Assembly (NCBI GenBank): GCA_005879675.1
Contig: VBJE01000117.1
Coordinates: 1 to 6,423 of the forward strand
From: Chloroflexota bacterium
GTDB lineage: Bacteria; Chloroflexota; Dormibacteria; Dormibacterales; Dormibacteraceae
Reading direction: 5' to 3'
Length of the DNA: 6,423 nucleotides
In this document: in pieces, positions 1-5,092 of the stretch
How positions within the stretch are numbered: position 1 is the stretch's first letter
Layout of the letters: the number at the start of each line of letters is the position of its first letter
Notes under the pieces: model-generated
Databases searched by the model: none
What the model saw: only the letters and a program-made list of their open reading frames with translations
What the model was told of the DNA's origin: nothing
Program-made: the position numbers and the translations under genes

Positions 1-144
1 TACCGCCAGGTACAGGAGCGGTAGGGCCTTGTTGGTTGAAACTGGCGAAAGTACCCAGGCAAACGGGATCATCCCGAGGCCGATGGCGATGACGCCAGCC
101 AAGTAGACCTGAGCCGCCCGTGGAAGCGAGCGAAAGGAGGTCAA
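1..144 (-). CDS. Membrane protein, N-terminal fragment (runs off the left edge)
   Basis: An open frame of 48 codons continues to the window edge. It begins at a TTG (144-142) that follows an in-frame TAG at 159-157. The first ten residues are basic and polar (TSFRSLPRAAQ follows the start). They are followed by a hydrophobic helix around residues 13-30 (VYLAGVIAIGLGMIPFAWVL) and the beginning of a second helix (ALPLLYLAV) near the edge. This looks like the entry to a multi-helix membrane sensor domain. The opening resembles that of the membrane half of the kinase gene at 1116, so it may be the N-terminus of another sensor (HD-type, GGDEF-type or kinase); that is inference. No good ribosome binding site precedes the TTG. 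A TAGAAT box lies at 159-154, which would give an almost leaderless message. The function cannot be assigned from 48 residues. Confidence 0.5.
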   Translation of the reverse strand, partial: MTSFRSLPRAAQVYLAGVIAIGLGMIPFAWVLSPVSTNKALPLLYLAV

Positions 145-227
145 AACGCTGGAATTCTAGACCCGGCTTTTCTGCTTGGTACCGACCTAAGCGGGATCTG
201 CCCCTTATAGGCCTCCTAGATCAGCCC

Positions 228-299
228 TTAGAAGATCCAGAGCCCCGCCACGCGCGGCCTGCTGTTGCCTCGCAGGAAGCGCCGAAACATGCGGACCAT
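228..299 (-). CDS. Tiny ORF (23 residues) with strong ribosome binding site; possible small or leader peptide
   Basis: An ATG at 299-297 is preceded, five bases upstream, by AGGAGG (310-305, minus strand), the best ribosome binding site in the left half of the window. It opens 23 codons ending at TAA (230-228). The peptide is strongly basic, with seven arginines; it starts MVRMFRRFLRG and ends VAGLWIF. There is no signal peptide and no membrane helix. It lies between the NarL-type regulator and the left-edge membrane gene, on the same strand as both. It could be a small regulatory or leader peptide for the downstream gene, the remnant of a longer gene, or chance. I do not recognise it. The only support is the ribosome binding site and the start codon at proper spacing. 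Confidence 0.22.
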   Translation of the reverse strand: MVRMFRRFLRGNSRPRVAGLWIF

Positions 300-419
300 G
301 ACTCCCTCCTATCCCCTTAGATTCCCTTCATTTGCGGCTGCGTCTTCCAAGTCATTTGTAGTAATCACAAGTGTCCGCATCGACCTGCCGGCTGGGAATC
401 GTCAAATGCCATACCTGAG

Positions 420-439
420 ACTCATGGAAAACCATGAGT
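420..439. terminator. Perfect 8-bp hairpin downstream of the NarL-type regulator
   Basis: ACTCATGG (420-427) and CCATGAGT (432-439) are perfect inverted copies around a four-base AAAA loop. The hairpin lies 22 bases after the regulator's stop codon (462-464, minus strand). That is where a terminator is expected, but no T-run follows on either strand and the stem is only half G+C. It may be a weak terminator, an mRNA 3'-end stabiliser or a binding site for a dimeric protein. Confidence 0.4.
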
Positions 440-461
440 TGAACGCCTGGCTATTGATGAG

Positions 462-1124
462 TCAGAGGTCCGCCAAGGTGATCAGTCCAAGTTTGAGAGC
501 TGAACTGACCGCTTCACCGCGATTGTTGACGTCGAGTTTCTTGAAGATGTTGTGGAGGTGCGTCTCGATCGATGGGGCAGCCAGCACCAGATCCTTTGCC
601 ATTCGCTTCGTCGTGTGTCCTTTCGCCACTGCGCGAAGCACCTGCATCTCGCGCGAAGTCAGGTTCACATTGGAATGGGTTGGAAGTGGTGTTGTCTCGA
701 CTACACGTCGAACGACGTCAGGCATCATCCTCCGCGGCATCGGCTTCTCATTTCGCAAGGCTGCAAGCAAAGCTCGCCGCAACTCGGTCGGACCAGCGTC
801 CTTCAGGACGTAACCCGTACAGCCAGCTTGCATCATTCGAAGGAGATCATCACTAGCTTCAGATACAGTCCATGCAATGACCTTGGTCTCGGGGTGTCGC
901 GCTATTAAGGCTCTAGTTGTCGATGGCCCATCCATGTCAGGCATGTGCACGTCCATCAGCACGAGGTCAGGCTTCAAGGCGTCGATCGACCTGAGGGCAT
1001 CAGCTCCGGATACGGCCTCACCGACCAAACGAAGCTCCGAGGTCGAACTCAGCATGGCTCGCGCGGCAGTCCGCGGCACGATGCTGTCGTCGACCACCAG
1101 CACGCGATACTTCCGTTGACTCAC
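462..1124 (-). CDS. Response regulator, NarL/FixJ family (receiver + LuxR-type HTH)
   Basis: This is a cytoplasmic two-component response regulator of 220 residues, the usual length for the NarL/FixJ family. Receiver domain, about residues 6-122: acidic pair D12/D13, phospho-acceptor D58 in LVLMDVHMPDMDG, switch threonine T86 and conserved K108 in YVLKDAG. LuxR-type DNA-binding domain, about residues 154-216: it opens with LTSREMQVLRAVAKG and has the recognition-helix region SIETHLHNIFKKL. When phosphorylated it should dimerise and control transcription. The start is GTG at 1124-1122. The frame is closed upstream by a stop at 1175-1173 and no other ATG, GTG or TTG lies between, so the start is well fixed. 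It is divergent from the sensor kinase beginning at 1116 and shares 9 bases with it, so its promoter must lie inside that gene. Family knowledge says NarL-type regulators usually pair with HisKA_3 kinases. The adjacent kinase is not of that type, whereas the kinase at 4436-5092 is. Confidence 0.93.
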   Translation of the reverse strand: MSQRKYRVLVVDDSIVPRTAARAMLSSTSELRLVGEAVSGADALRSIDALKPDLVLMDVHMPDMDGPSTTRALIARHPETKVIAWTVSEASDDLLRMMQAGCTGYVLKDAGPTELRRALLAALRNEKPMPRRMMPDVVRRVVETTPLPTHSNVNLTSREMQVLRAVAKGHTTKRMAKDLVLAAPSIETHLHNIFKKLDVNNRGEAVSSALKLGLITLADL

Positions 1125-1811
1125 AGTCGCTTTCGCGCCGCGGAGCTTACCAACACTCGCACAGCTCGACTCTCACTGTTTTATGGCTACCTCGCCGCGT
1201 TAGGTGCGGCGACCCTTCTTGTGGATGCCGCCACCGGTCGGCAAGGCTCCTTACGCGAGGACAGCGTGGTCCTTGTCATTTACCTGGTTCTGGCGGTCCT
1301 ACTCCTGAGTCGAACCGCGATTTCGATTGAGCGAGGCCGGCTGACCCTCTCGGCACTCGCGATCGGGCCAGCTGTTCTCCTTCTCAACCCGATTGACGCA
1401 ACACTGGTGGGCCTGTCATTAGGGCTGACGTTAGGTGGCCGCGACCATTGGCGCATTCCGACCAATAGTGTCATCTCGGCCGCATATGCGGCTTTCGGAT
1501 CGTTTGTCGCAACTGAGTGGCTCGGCGGGCCTCCCCTCTCGCTTGGAGGGCGTCTGGTCGTCCTTGTCGCTGTATGGATAACCGGTTGGGCACTTTTGGC
1601 GGTTGGCTTCTCCATCCGAGGAGGCGAGTCGATACGAACCGTTGTCCGACACAACTTCACGCCGGCCTTCTATGAGTTACGTGCTGGATGGATCCCTCCT
1701 CGGCTATTTGCTGGCCTCGATCGTTCTACTCCTCGCACTCGCCCTGACGGACACGATTGCTGGCCGCCGGGTCAGGCGAATCCTGGAGTCGGAGCTCTCC
1801 GACGCCGATAG
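1116..1811 (+). CDS. Membrane sensor half of a frameshifted histidine kinase
   Basis: From TTG at 1116 the frame encodes a polytopic membrane domain. Hydrophobic segments lie at about residues 19-36, 50-64, 76-90, 95-107, 119-137 and 145-166, with short loops, followed by a basic stretch ending NFTPAFY at residue 186. After that (about base 1674 on) the frame turns hydrophilic and proline/arginine-rich and stops at 1811. The missing last helix and the whole kinase continue in the next frame from 1672. The natural product therefore appears to be one sensor kinase of about 450 residues broken by a +1 shift; bases 1675-1811 are probably not read in this frame. The TTG start has no good ribosome binding site. 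The ATG at 945 would make the first 57 codons antisense to the regulator and was not chosen. The fold resembles membrane input domains seen on HD and GGDEF/kinase sensors of high-G+C bacteria; the ligand is unknown. Alternatively, this is a genuine separate membrane protein. Confidence 0.6.
   Translation: MTHSRFRAAELTNTRTARLSLFYGYLAALGAATLLVDAATGRQGSLREDSVVLVIYLVLAVLLLSRTAISIERGRLTLSALAIGPAVLLLNPIDATLVGLSLGLTLGGRDHWRIPTNSVISAAYAAFGSFVATEWLGGPPLSLGGRLVVLVAVWITGWALLAVGFSIRGGESIRTVVRHNFTPAFYELRAGWIPPRLFAGLDRSTPRTRPDGHDCWPPGQANPGVGALRRR
1666..1690 (+). other. Reading-frame junction inside the sensor kinase gene
   Basis: Upstream of this point the protein-like frame (codon 1671-1673, TAT) gives a hydrophobic domain ending HNFTPAFY. 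Downstream, the protein-like frame begins at codon 1672-1674 (ATG) and gives SYVLDGSLLGYLLASIVLLL, a membrane helix leading directly to the kinase. Joining them needs one base skipped or two gained. There is no homopolymer or obvious slippery heptamer at the site (TTCTATGAGTTACG), which argues against a programmed shift. A mutation, an assembly error, or internal initiation at the ATG remain possible. Confidence 0.6.
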
Positions 1812-2469
1812 GCACCTCTTCCACAGCCGAGCTGTTGAAGGAGTCGTTCACAACCTACGTAATCACATGGCGACGGCAGTTGGATATCTGAAGGAGATCG
1901 ATGCCAAGCGCCTCGATCCTGTTGATCGCGATGCAGTCGAGACTGCGAAATTGGCTGCCAACGATGCCGTCACCGTGCTGCAAAGCCTCTCCCAGGGCGC
2001 TACGACACGCGTCACATTCGCGGCCGAGCCCATCGACCTCAACGAGCTAGTGACGCGTGCGCAGGATATGGCGCGGCCCCGAGCACGTGTGAAACACGTC
2101 GAGCTCGCGCTGCGTGAATCTCCCGAACAGGTCAAGGTCAAGGCCGACCCGCTTCTCCTGCGCGAGGTCATCACGAATCTTGTCAACAATGCCATCGACG
2201 CCGCGCCACAGAATGGGAGCGTCGAGATGAAAACAGGGCGACGCGGAAATGGATCGCCTTTCTTGACTGTCACTGACAATGGCAACGGCGTTGCTGATGA
2301 AAACCGCCATCACCTTTTCGAGCCGCATTTCACAACCAAAGAACACGGGACCGGTCTTGGGCTCTTCATGTCCTATGGCATCGTGCGCGAGCACCAGGGT
2401 GAACTCCTTTACACCGGATCATCGCGCGGCGCGGTGTTCACCGTGGTCCTTCCGCCCTTTCCTGGCTGA
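1672..2469 (+). CDS. Sensor histidine kinase, catalytic half (HisKA-like + HATPase_c)
   Basis: From ATG 1672 the frame encodes 265 residues. A membrane helix (about 8-25) is followed by a linker and a dimerisation/phospho-acceptor helix with H60 in VVHNLRNHMATAVGYL. The HATPase_c domain has the N-box at 169-177 (NLVNNAIDA), the G1 box DNGNG (202-206), the F box LFEPHFTTK (215-223), the G2 box GTGLGL (226-231) and a normal C-terminal beta-strand end. All ATP-binding boxes and the histidine are intact. The H-N-L-R-N pattern resembles NtrB-like HisKA proteins rather than HisKA_3. It should autophosphorylate and pass phosphate to a receiver; the divergent regulator at 462-1124 is the nearest candidate. 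In a wild-type form it would be fused to the membrane domain of 1116-1671. The ATG at 1672 has no ribosome binding site. A TTG at 1603 is in the same frame but adds a hydrophilic stretch that is simply the out-of-frame reading of the membrane domain. Confidence 0.85.
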   Translation: MSYVLDGSLLGYLLASIVLLLALALTDTIAGRRVRRILESELSDADRHLFHSRAVEGVVHNLRNHMATAVGYLKEIDAKRLDPVDRDAVETAKLAANDAVTVLQSLSQGATTRVTFAAEPIDLNELVTRAQDMARPRARVKHVELALRESPEQVKVKADPLLLREVITNLVNNAIDAAPQNGSVEMKTGRRGNGSPFLTVTDNGNGVADENRHHLFEPHFTTKEHGTGLGLFMSYGIVREHQGELLYTGSSRGAVFTVVLPPFPG

Positions 2470-2482
2470 GGGGTGAATCCGT

Positions 2483-2510
2483 GACCTACCCCGTTGCGAA
2501 CCGGTAGGTC
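2483..2510. terminator. Hairpin between convergent kinase and regulator genes
   Basis: GACCTACC (2483-2490) and GGTAGGTC (2503-2510) form a perfect 8-bp inverted repeat around a 12-base loop. It fills most of the 41-base gap between the plus-strand kinase stop (2467-2469) and the minus-strand regulator stop (2511-2513), so it is well placed as a shared, bidirectional terminator. No long T-run follows on either side, so its strength is uncertain. Confidence 0.5.
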
Positions 2511-3053
2511 TTAGCGTCGTTCCTCCGCTATTCGCCGCTTGATCGCAGCGACCAGCGCATCCAGCTCAACCGGCTTGACCAGGTAATCGCTGGCGCCCAA
2601 GTTGTCGGCAAGGGCCCGCGCACCAGGGTCAGCCGCGCCCGTGACTACGATCGGCCGCGCCACGGTCAATGCCGCATGTTCCTCGGCTTCCAACGAGTTC
2701 AGGACCCCGAGGTCAAACACCACCACTTCGCGAGCTCGCAAGCTTCGCAGCCGGCCCGACGCCTCCGCGTCATAGCCCATCCGCCGGAGCCCGCGAGCAG
2801 TCAGCTCGCCGAGGCGCTCGTCGTCGTCGACCACCAGCACCCGCACCACTCCCAGCGCCGCCGCCTCGACGTCGCCCACGAGCTCGAGGGCCTCGCGAAG
2901 GTCGGAGAGCAGCCGCTCGACCGGCGGGCCTTCGCCGTCGCCGATTGCCACCTCCAGCTCCGCGCGCACCCGCGCCAGCGTGGACCGAAGGCGGTGCAGG
3001 CCTTCCGCGAGCTCGGCACGCGCCTCAGGCGCGGGCGATGAACCGGTAGCCAA
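2511..3053 (-). CDS. Output-less response regulator: N-terminal coiled coil + receiver domain
   Basis: This protein has 180 residues. Residues 10-67 are charged, heptad-like helices (for example LHRLRSTLARVRAELEVAI and VERLLSDLREALELV) that probably form a coiled coil or helical hairpin. Residues 70-177 are a receiver domain: acidic D76/D77 in VLVVDDDERL, phospho-acceptor D114 in VVVFDLG, T138 in VVTGA, and K160-P161 in YLVKPVE. The distance D77-D114 is 37, against about 44 in a standard receiver, so the segment around helix 2/strand 3 is shortened. No DNA-binding or enzymatic domain follows, so it should act by protein contact or as a phosphate sink. The start is TTG at 3053-3051, 29 bases inside the end of the upstream OmpR-type regulator. 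No other start fits before the coiled coil, which implies coupled translation from one message. It is the last gene of its operon; a hairpin follows its stop. Confidence 0.85.
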   Translation of the reverse strand: MATGSSPAPEARAELAEGLHRLRSTLARVRAELEVAIGDGEGPPVERLLSDLREALELVGDVEAAALGVVRVLVVDDDERLGELTARGLRRMGYDAEASGRLRSLRAREVVVFDLGVLNSLEAEEHAALTVARPIVVTGAADPGARALADNLGASDYLVKPVELDALVAAIKRRIAEERR

Positions 3054-3702
3054 TCCCGCGCACCGTCTCGATCCACCCAGGCTCCCGGAGCTCGCGCCGG
3101 ATTTGGTGGACCGCTTGCTCGAGGCTGTGCTCGAAGCCCTTGTACGAAGATCCCCACACCTGGTCCAGGAGCTCGGCGCGAGACACCACGTCGCCGGCGT
3201 GGTTGGCGAGCAGCTGCAGCATCATCAGCGGCCGGCGCTCGAGCTTCAAGACCCGATCGCCGAGTCGCGCTGCGCCACGCGACGCGTCGACGTGCAGCCT
3301 TCCGCGCGTGATCGCCCCTGACGACGCGGCCCGCTCGCGCAAAGCGCCATGGACGCGCGCCAGCACGACCTGGCGATCGGTGCCCTTGACGATGTAGTCG
3401 GTCGCCCCACGCTCGAGGCCGAGGACCTGGTCCGCGGGCGAGTGCCGGGCGCCGGTCAGGATGATGACCGGGAACGGTATGCGCGAGCCGCCGGAGCGCA
3501 GCGAGTCGAGGACCTCCGGCGCTTCCATGTCCGGCATCTCGTAGTCGAGCAGCATCAGGTCTGGCGAACCCGCGCGAACGCGCTCGAGCGCCTCCGTGCC
3601 GCTCGCGGCAACATCGACCGTGTAGCCGGCCCTGCGCAGCAGATCCGCGGTCAGCTCCGCTGTCCGCGCCTCGTCATCGACCACCAGCAACCTGGCGCTC
3701 AC
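3025..3702 (-). CDS. Response regulator, OmpR/PhoB family (receiver + winged helix)
   Basis: This protein has 225 residues, the usual family length. Receiver domain, about residues 3-120: acidic D9/D10/E11, phospho-acceptor D53 in LMLLDYEMPDM, T83 in IILTGA, K106 in DYIVKGTD. The residue after the lysine is glycine, where most family members have proline. The winged-helix domain (Trans_reg_C), about 134-223, shows LKLERRPLMMLQLLANHAG, the recognition region LEQAVHQIRRELRE and the terminal hairpin VRGIGYRF. It should bind DNA as a phosphorylated dimer and control transcription. The start is GTG at 3702-3700, with a weak purine stretch (AGGG) about nine bases upstream. It is divergent from the GAF/HTH gene at 3803 and overlaps the following coiled-coil receiver by 29 bases, so the two form one operon. 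No kinase belongs to this operon; the cognate kinase must be one of those nearby or elsewhere. Confidence 0.93.
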   Translation of the reverse strand: MSARLLVVDDEARTAELTADLLRRAGYTVDVAASGTEALERVRAGSPDLMLLDYEMPDMEAPEVLDSLRSGGSRIPFPVIILTGARHSPADQVLGLERGATDYIVKGTDRQVVLARVHGALRERAASSGAITRGRLHVDASRGAARLGDRVLKLERRPLMMLQLLANHAGDVVSRAELLDQVWGSSYKGFEHSLEQAVHQIRRELREPGWIETVRGIGYRFIARA

Positions 3703-3802
3703 GCCACCGATCCCTGCCGCAACGTATCAGGTTCAGGGTTTCTTGAGGAAAGACTGAGCCGGCGCTGAGGTCGGGATCGGCGGACGCCAATAACCTCCCG
3801 AT
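3703..3802. promoter_or_regulatory. Divergent intergenic region with presumed promoters
   Basis: These 100 bases separate the minus-strand regulator operon from the plus-strand GAF/HTH gene, so promoters for both must lie here or just inside the genes. I see no convincing consensus boxes. The most A+T-rich patches are around 3721-3755, and CCAATAACC lies about ten bases before the ATG at 3803. The plus-strand gene has no clear ribosome binding site. The assignment rests on gene orientation only. Confidence 0.4.
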
Positions 3803-4429
3803 ATGGGCCAGCTCCCAGACCTACATCAAGCCAGGCGCCGGCTGGGACTGGCCCTCAGCACCATCTGCCACGACAGGTGGGTGCTCGGGTACCTGCGCGG
3901 CGGCTGCGTCCAGCCCATCGCTGCCTCGGAGATCTCGCGACAGCTGCTCGATCGTCATCCGCTGATGCCGCTGTCGCGGCGAGCGCTTTACGAGCGCAAG
4001 CCGATCGTCGTCAGCTCAGTTATCAGCGAGCACGCATCGAACGACGACGACTGGGAGCTCGACTGGCACGCGATCCTCTACGCCCCTGTCGGGGAGCTCG
4101 GAGAGCGACCGATCGGCCTGCTCATCGTCGGATGCCGGCAGGACCACTGGTACACGGAGCAAGACGTCGCGCATGCGTACAGCCTCGGGTTGAGCCTCGC
4201 GCCGATGGTGGCGGCGCTCCGAGGACCGCTGAGCCGCCTGAATCAGAGCGAGACCATGGCCGCGCACCTGCTGAGCCACGGCTTTTCGTGCCCGGAGATC
4301 GGCCGCGCGATGGGCATTGCCGACCCGCGCGCGCGCATGCTCGTCGACAGCGTGACGCGGAAGCTACGTACCGTCACCGACGACGATCTGAAGTTTCCGG
4401 CGATTCAGCTGAAGCGGATGACCTGGTAG
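3803..4429 (+). CDS. GAF-domain protein with degenerate LuxR-type C-terminal helix-turn-helix
   Basis: This protein has 208 residues from ATG 3803. Residues about 14-140 look like a GAF domain: an early strand pair (WVLGYLRGGCVQPIAASE), a central RALYERKPIVVSS, and the typical late block with W89-to-L107 (WHAILYAPVGELGERPIGLL) followed by a D-containing helix (YTEQDVAHAYSLGLSLAP). Residues 144-189 align by pattern to a LuxR-family helix-turn-helix (LNQSETMAAHLLSHGFSCPEIGRAMGI, then a final helix ending VTRKLR). The usual opening is T-x-R-E, here N-Q-S-E, and the recognition helix is unusual (PRARMLVDS). It probably senses a small molecule or redox state and regulates DNA or partners; the ligand is unknown. 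It stands alone on the plus strand between two minus-strand operons, with only 6 bases between its stop and the stop of the convergent kinase. Confidence 0.75.
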   Translation: MGQLPDLHQARRRLGLALSTICHDRWVLGYLRGGCVQPIAASEISRQLLDRHPLMPLSRRALYERKPIVVSSVISEHASNDDDWELDWHAILYAPVGELGERPIGLLIVGCRQDHWYTEQDVAHAYSLGLSLAPMVAALRGPLSRLNQSETMAAHLLSHGFSCPEIGRAMGIADPRARMLVDSVTRKLRTVTDDDLKFPAIQLKRMTW

Positions 4430-4435
4430 CGCGGG

Positions 4436-5092
4436 CTAGATCGGGCCGAACAGGAAAACCGTCGTGCCGCGCCCTGGTGTGCTGACGACCTCGAGCCGCC
4501 CGCCGATACCGGCCGCACGCTCTCGCATGCCCATCAAGCCGTAGCCACCCGTCCTGGCGTCGGCGAAGCCTCGGCCCTCGTCGGAAACCTCGACCAAAAA
4601 CGGCCGGGCCGCGAACGCCATCTTGACCCGGCAGATCGCCGAGCCCGAGTGCCGCCGGACGTTGCTCAGCGCCTCGCGCACCACCTGCGCCACGACGGCC
4701 CGATGCTGAGCCGAGATCATGTCTTCGGTGCCGATGCTCGAAAGCTCGACACGGATGCCGTAGAGCCGAGAGAACTCCTCCGCTTGCCGGCGCAGGTCGC
4801 CGACGACGCCCTCCGGCCCGACATCCGCCGGCCGCAGCTCGGCGAGCGACTCGCGCACGTGCTTCAGCGAGCGTTCGAGGATGTCGAACGCGTCTTTGAG
4901 GATTTCGTCCTGCTCGCCTTTCGACCTCTCGAGGTACACCTTGAACAGGGAGATGGCGCCGGCCAGGTCCGTGGCCACACCGTCATGCAGCTCGCGCGCG
5001 ATGCGCGCCCGCTCGCGCGTCACCGCGTCCTGCACCGCCTGCTGGGCGAACGTGTCCTGAGGGACGTCCGCTCGTGCGCGGCCGGTGGTCAT
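4436..5092 (-). CDS. Soluble sensor histidine kinase, HisKA_3 (NarL class)
   Basis: This protein has 218 residues from ATG 5092-5090. There is no membrane helix and only about 25 residues before the kinase core. H36 sits in RARIARELHDGVA, the HisKA_3 phospho-acceptor signature. The dimerisation helices run to about residue 88 (SLAELRP). HATPase_c follows, with N-box VREALSNVRRH (138-148), G1 DEGRGF (171-176) and G2 GGYGLMGMRERA (182-193), ending in GRGTTVFLFG. All catalytic motifs are present. The frame is open further upstream to 5305, but that part is glycine/arginine/alanine-rich and is the shadow of the previous gene. The chosen ATG overlaps that gene's TGA as ATGA, with AGGG a few bases before it. 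Kinases of this class phosphorylate NarL/FixJ regulators; none adjoins it, but one is at 462-1124. Input probably comes from the coupled membrane protein at 5089-5391 (inference). Confidence 0.93.
   Translation of the reverse strand: MTTGRARADVPQDTFAQQAVQDAVTRERARIARELHDGVATDLAGAISLFKVYLERSKGEQDEILKDAFDILERSLKHVRESLAELRPADVGPEGVVGDLRRQAEEFSRLYGIRVELSSIGTEDMISAQHRAVVAQVVREALSNVRRHSGSAICRVKMAFAARPFLVEVSDEGRGFADARTGGYGLMGMRERAAGIGGRLEVVSTPGRGTTVFLFGPI

Larger units (their letters stand above)
145..461. other. Stretch without a clear gene between the left membrane gene and the NarL-type regulator
   Basis: These 317 bases hold no convincing long gene on either strand. The plus-strand frames that cross it read into the antisense of the regulator and look like no protein. 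It is less G+C-rich than the right half of the window. Contents worth noting: a 23-codon minus-strand ORF with a strong ribosome binding site (228-299), a perfect hairpin (420-439), and a second AGGAGG on the minus strand at 217-212 that has no start codon within useful distance. It should also contain the promoter of the gene that leaves at the left edge, but I see no convincing -35/-10 pair. Confidence 0.6.

Noticed and set aside
154..182. TAGAAT (159-154, minus) as a promoter -10 for the left-edge gene
   Set aside because: A good -10 match, but no TTGACA-like box at 16-18 bases upstream, and it would leave almost no leader before the TTG.
191..248. Possible folded RNA (GGATCT 194-199 pairing with AGATCC 234-239)
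   Set aside because: A six-base stem with a 34-base loop; no tRNA arms or conserved riboswitch motif could be found.
356..370. Imperfect palindrome TTGTAGTAATCACAA as a regulator operator
   Set aside because: Only four outer base pairs and the centre match; too weak to call by eye.
265..813. 182-codon plus-strand open frame
   Set aside because: It is largely antisense to the NarL-type regulator, whose motifs are unmistakable, and its translation shows no domain character.
945..1115. ATG at 945 as the start of the membrane sensor
   Set aside because: It would make the first 57 codons antisense to the regulator with no membrane-protein character. TTG 1116 is the last plausible start before the first helix.
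1666..1690. Programmed +1 frameshifting as the explanation of the split kinase
   Set aside because: No slippery run, no stop codon in the zero frame at the shift site and no internal Shine-Dalgarno sequence such as known +1 sites have.
4427..4438. TAGC-GCGG-GCTA hairpin joining the two convergent stop codons
   Set aside because: A 4-bp stem is too short to be a terminator; the symmetry follows from two TAG stops facing each other.
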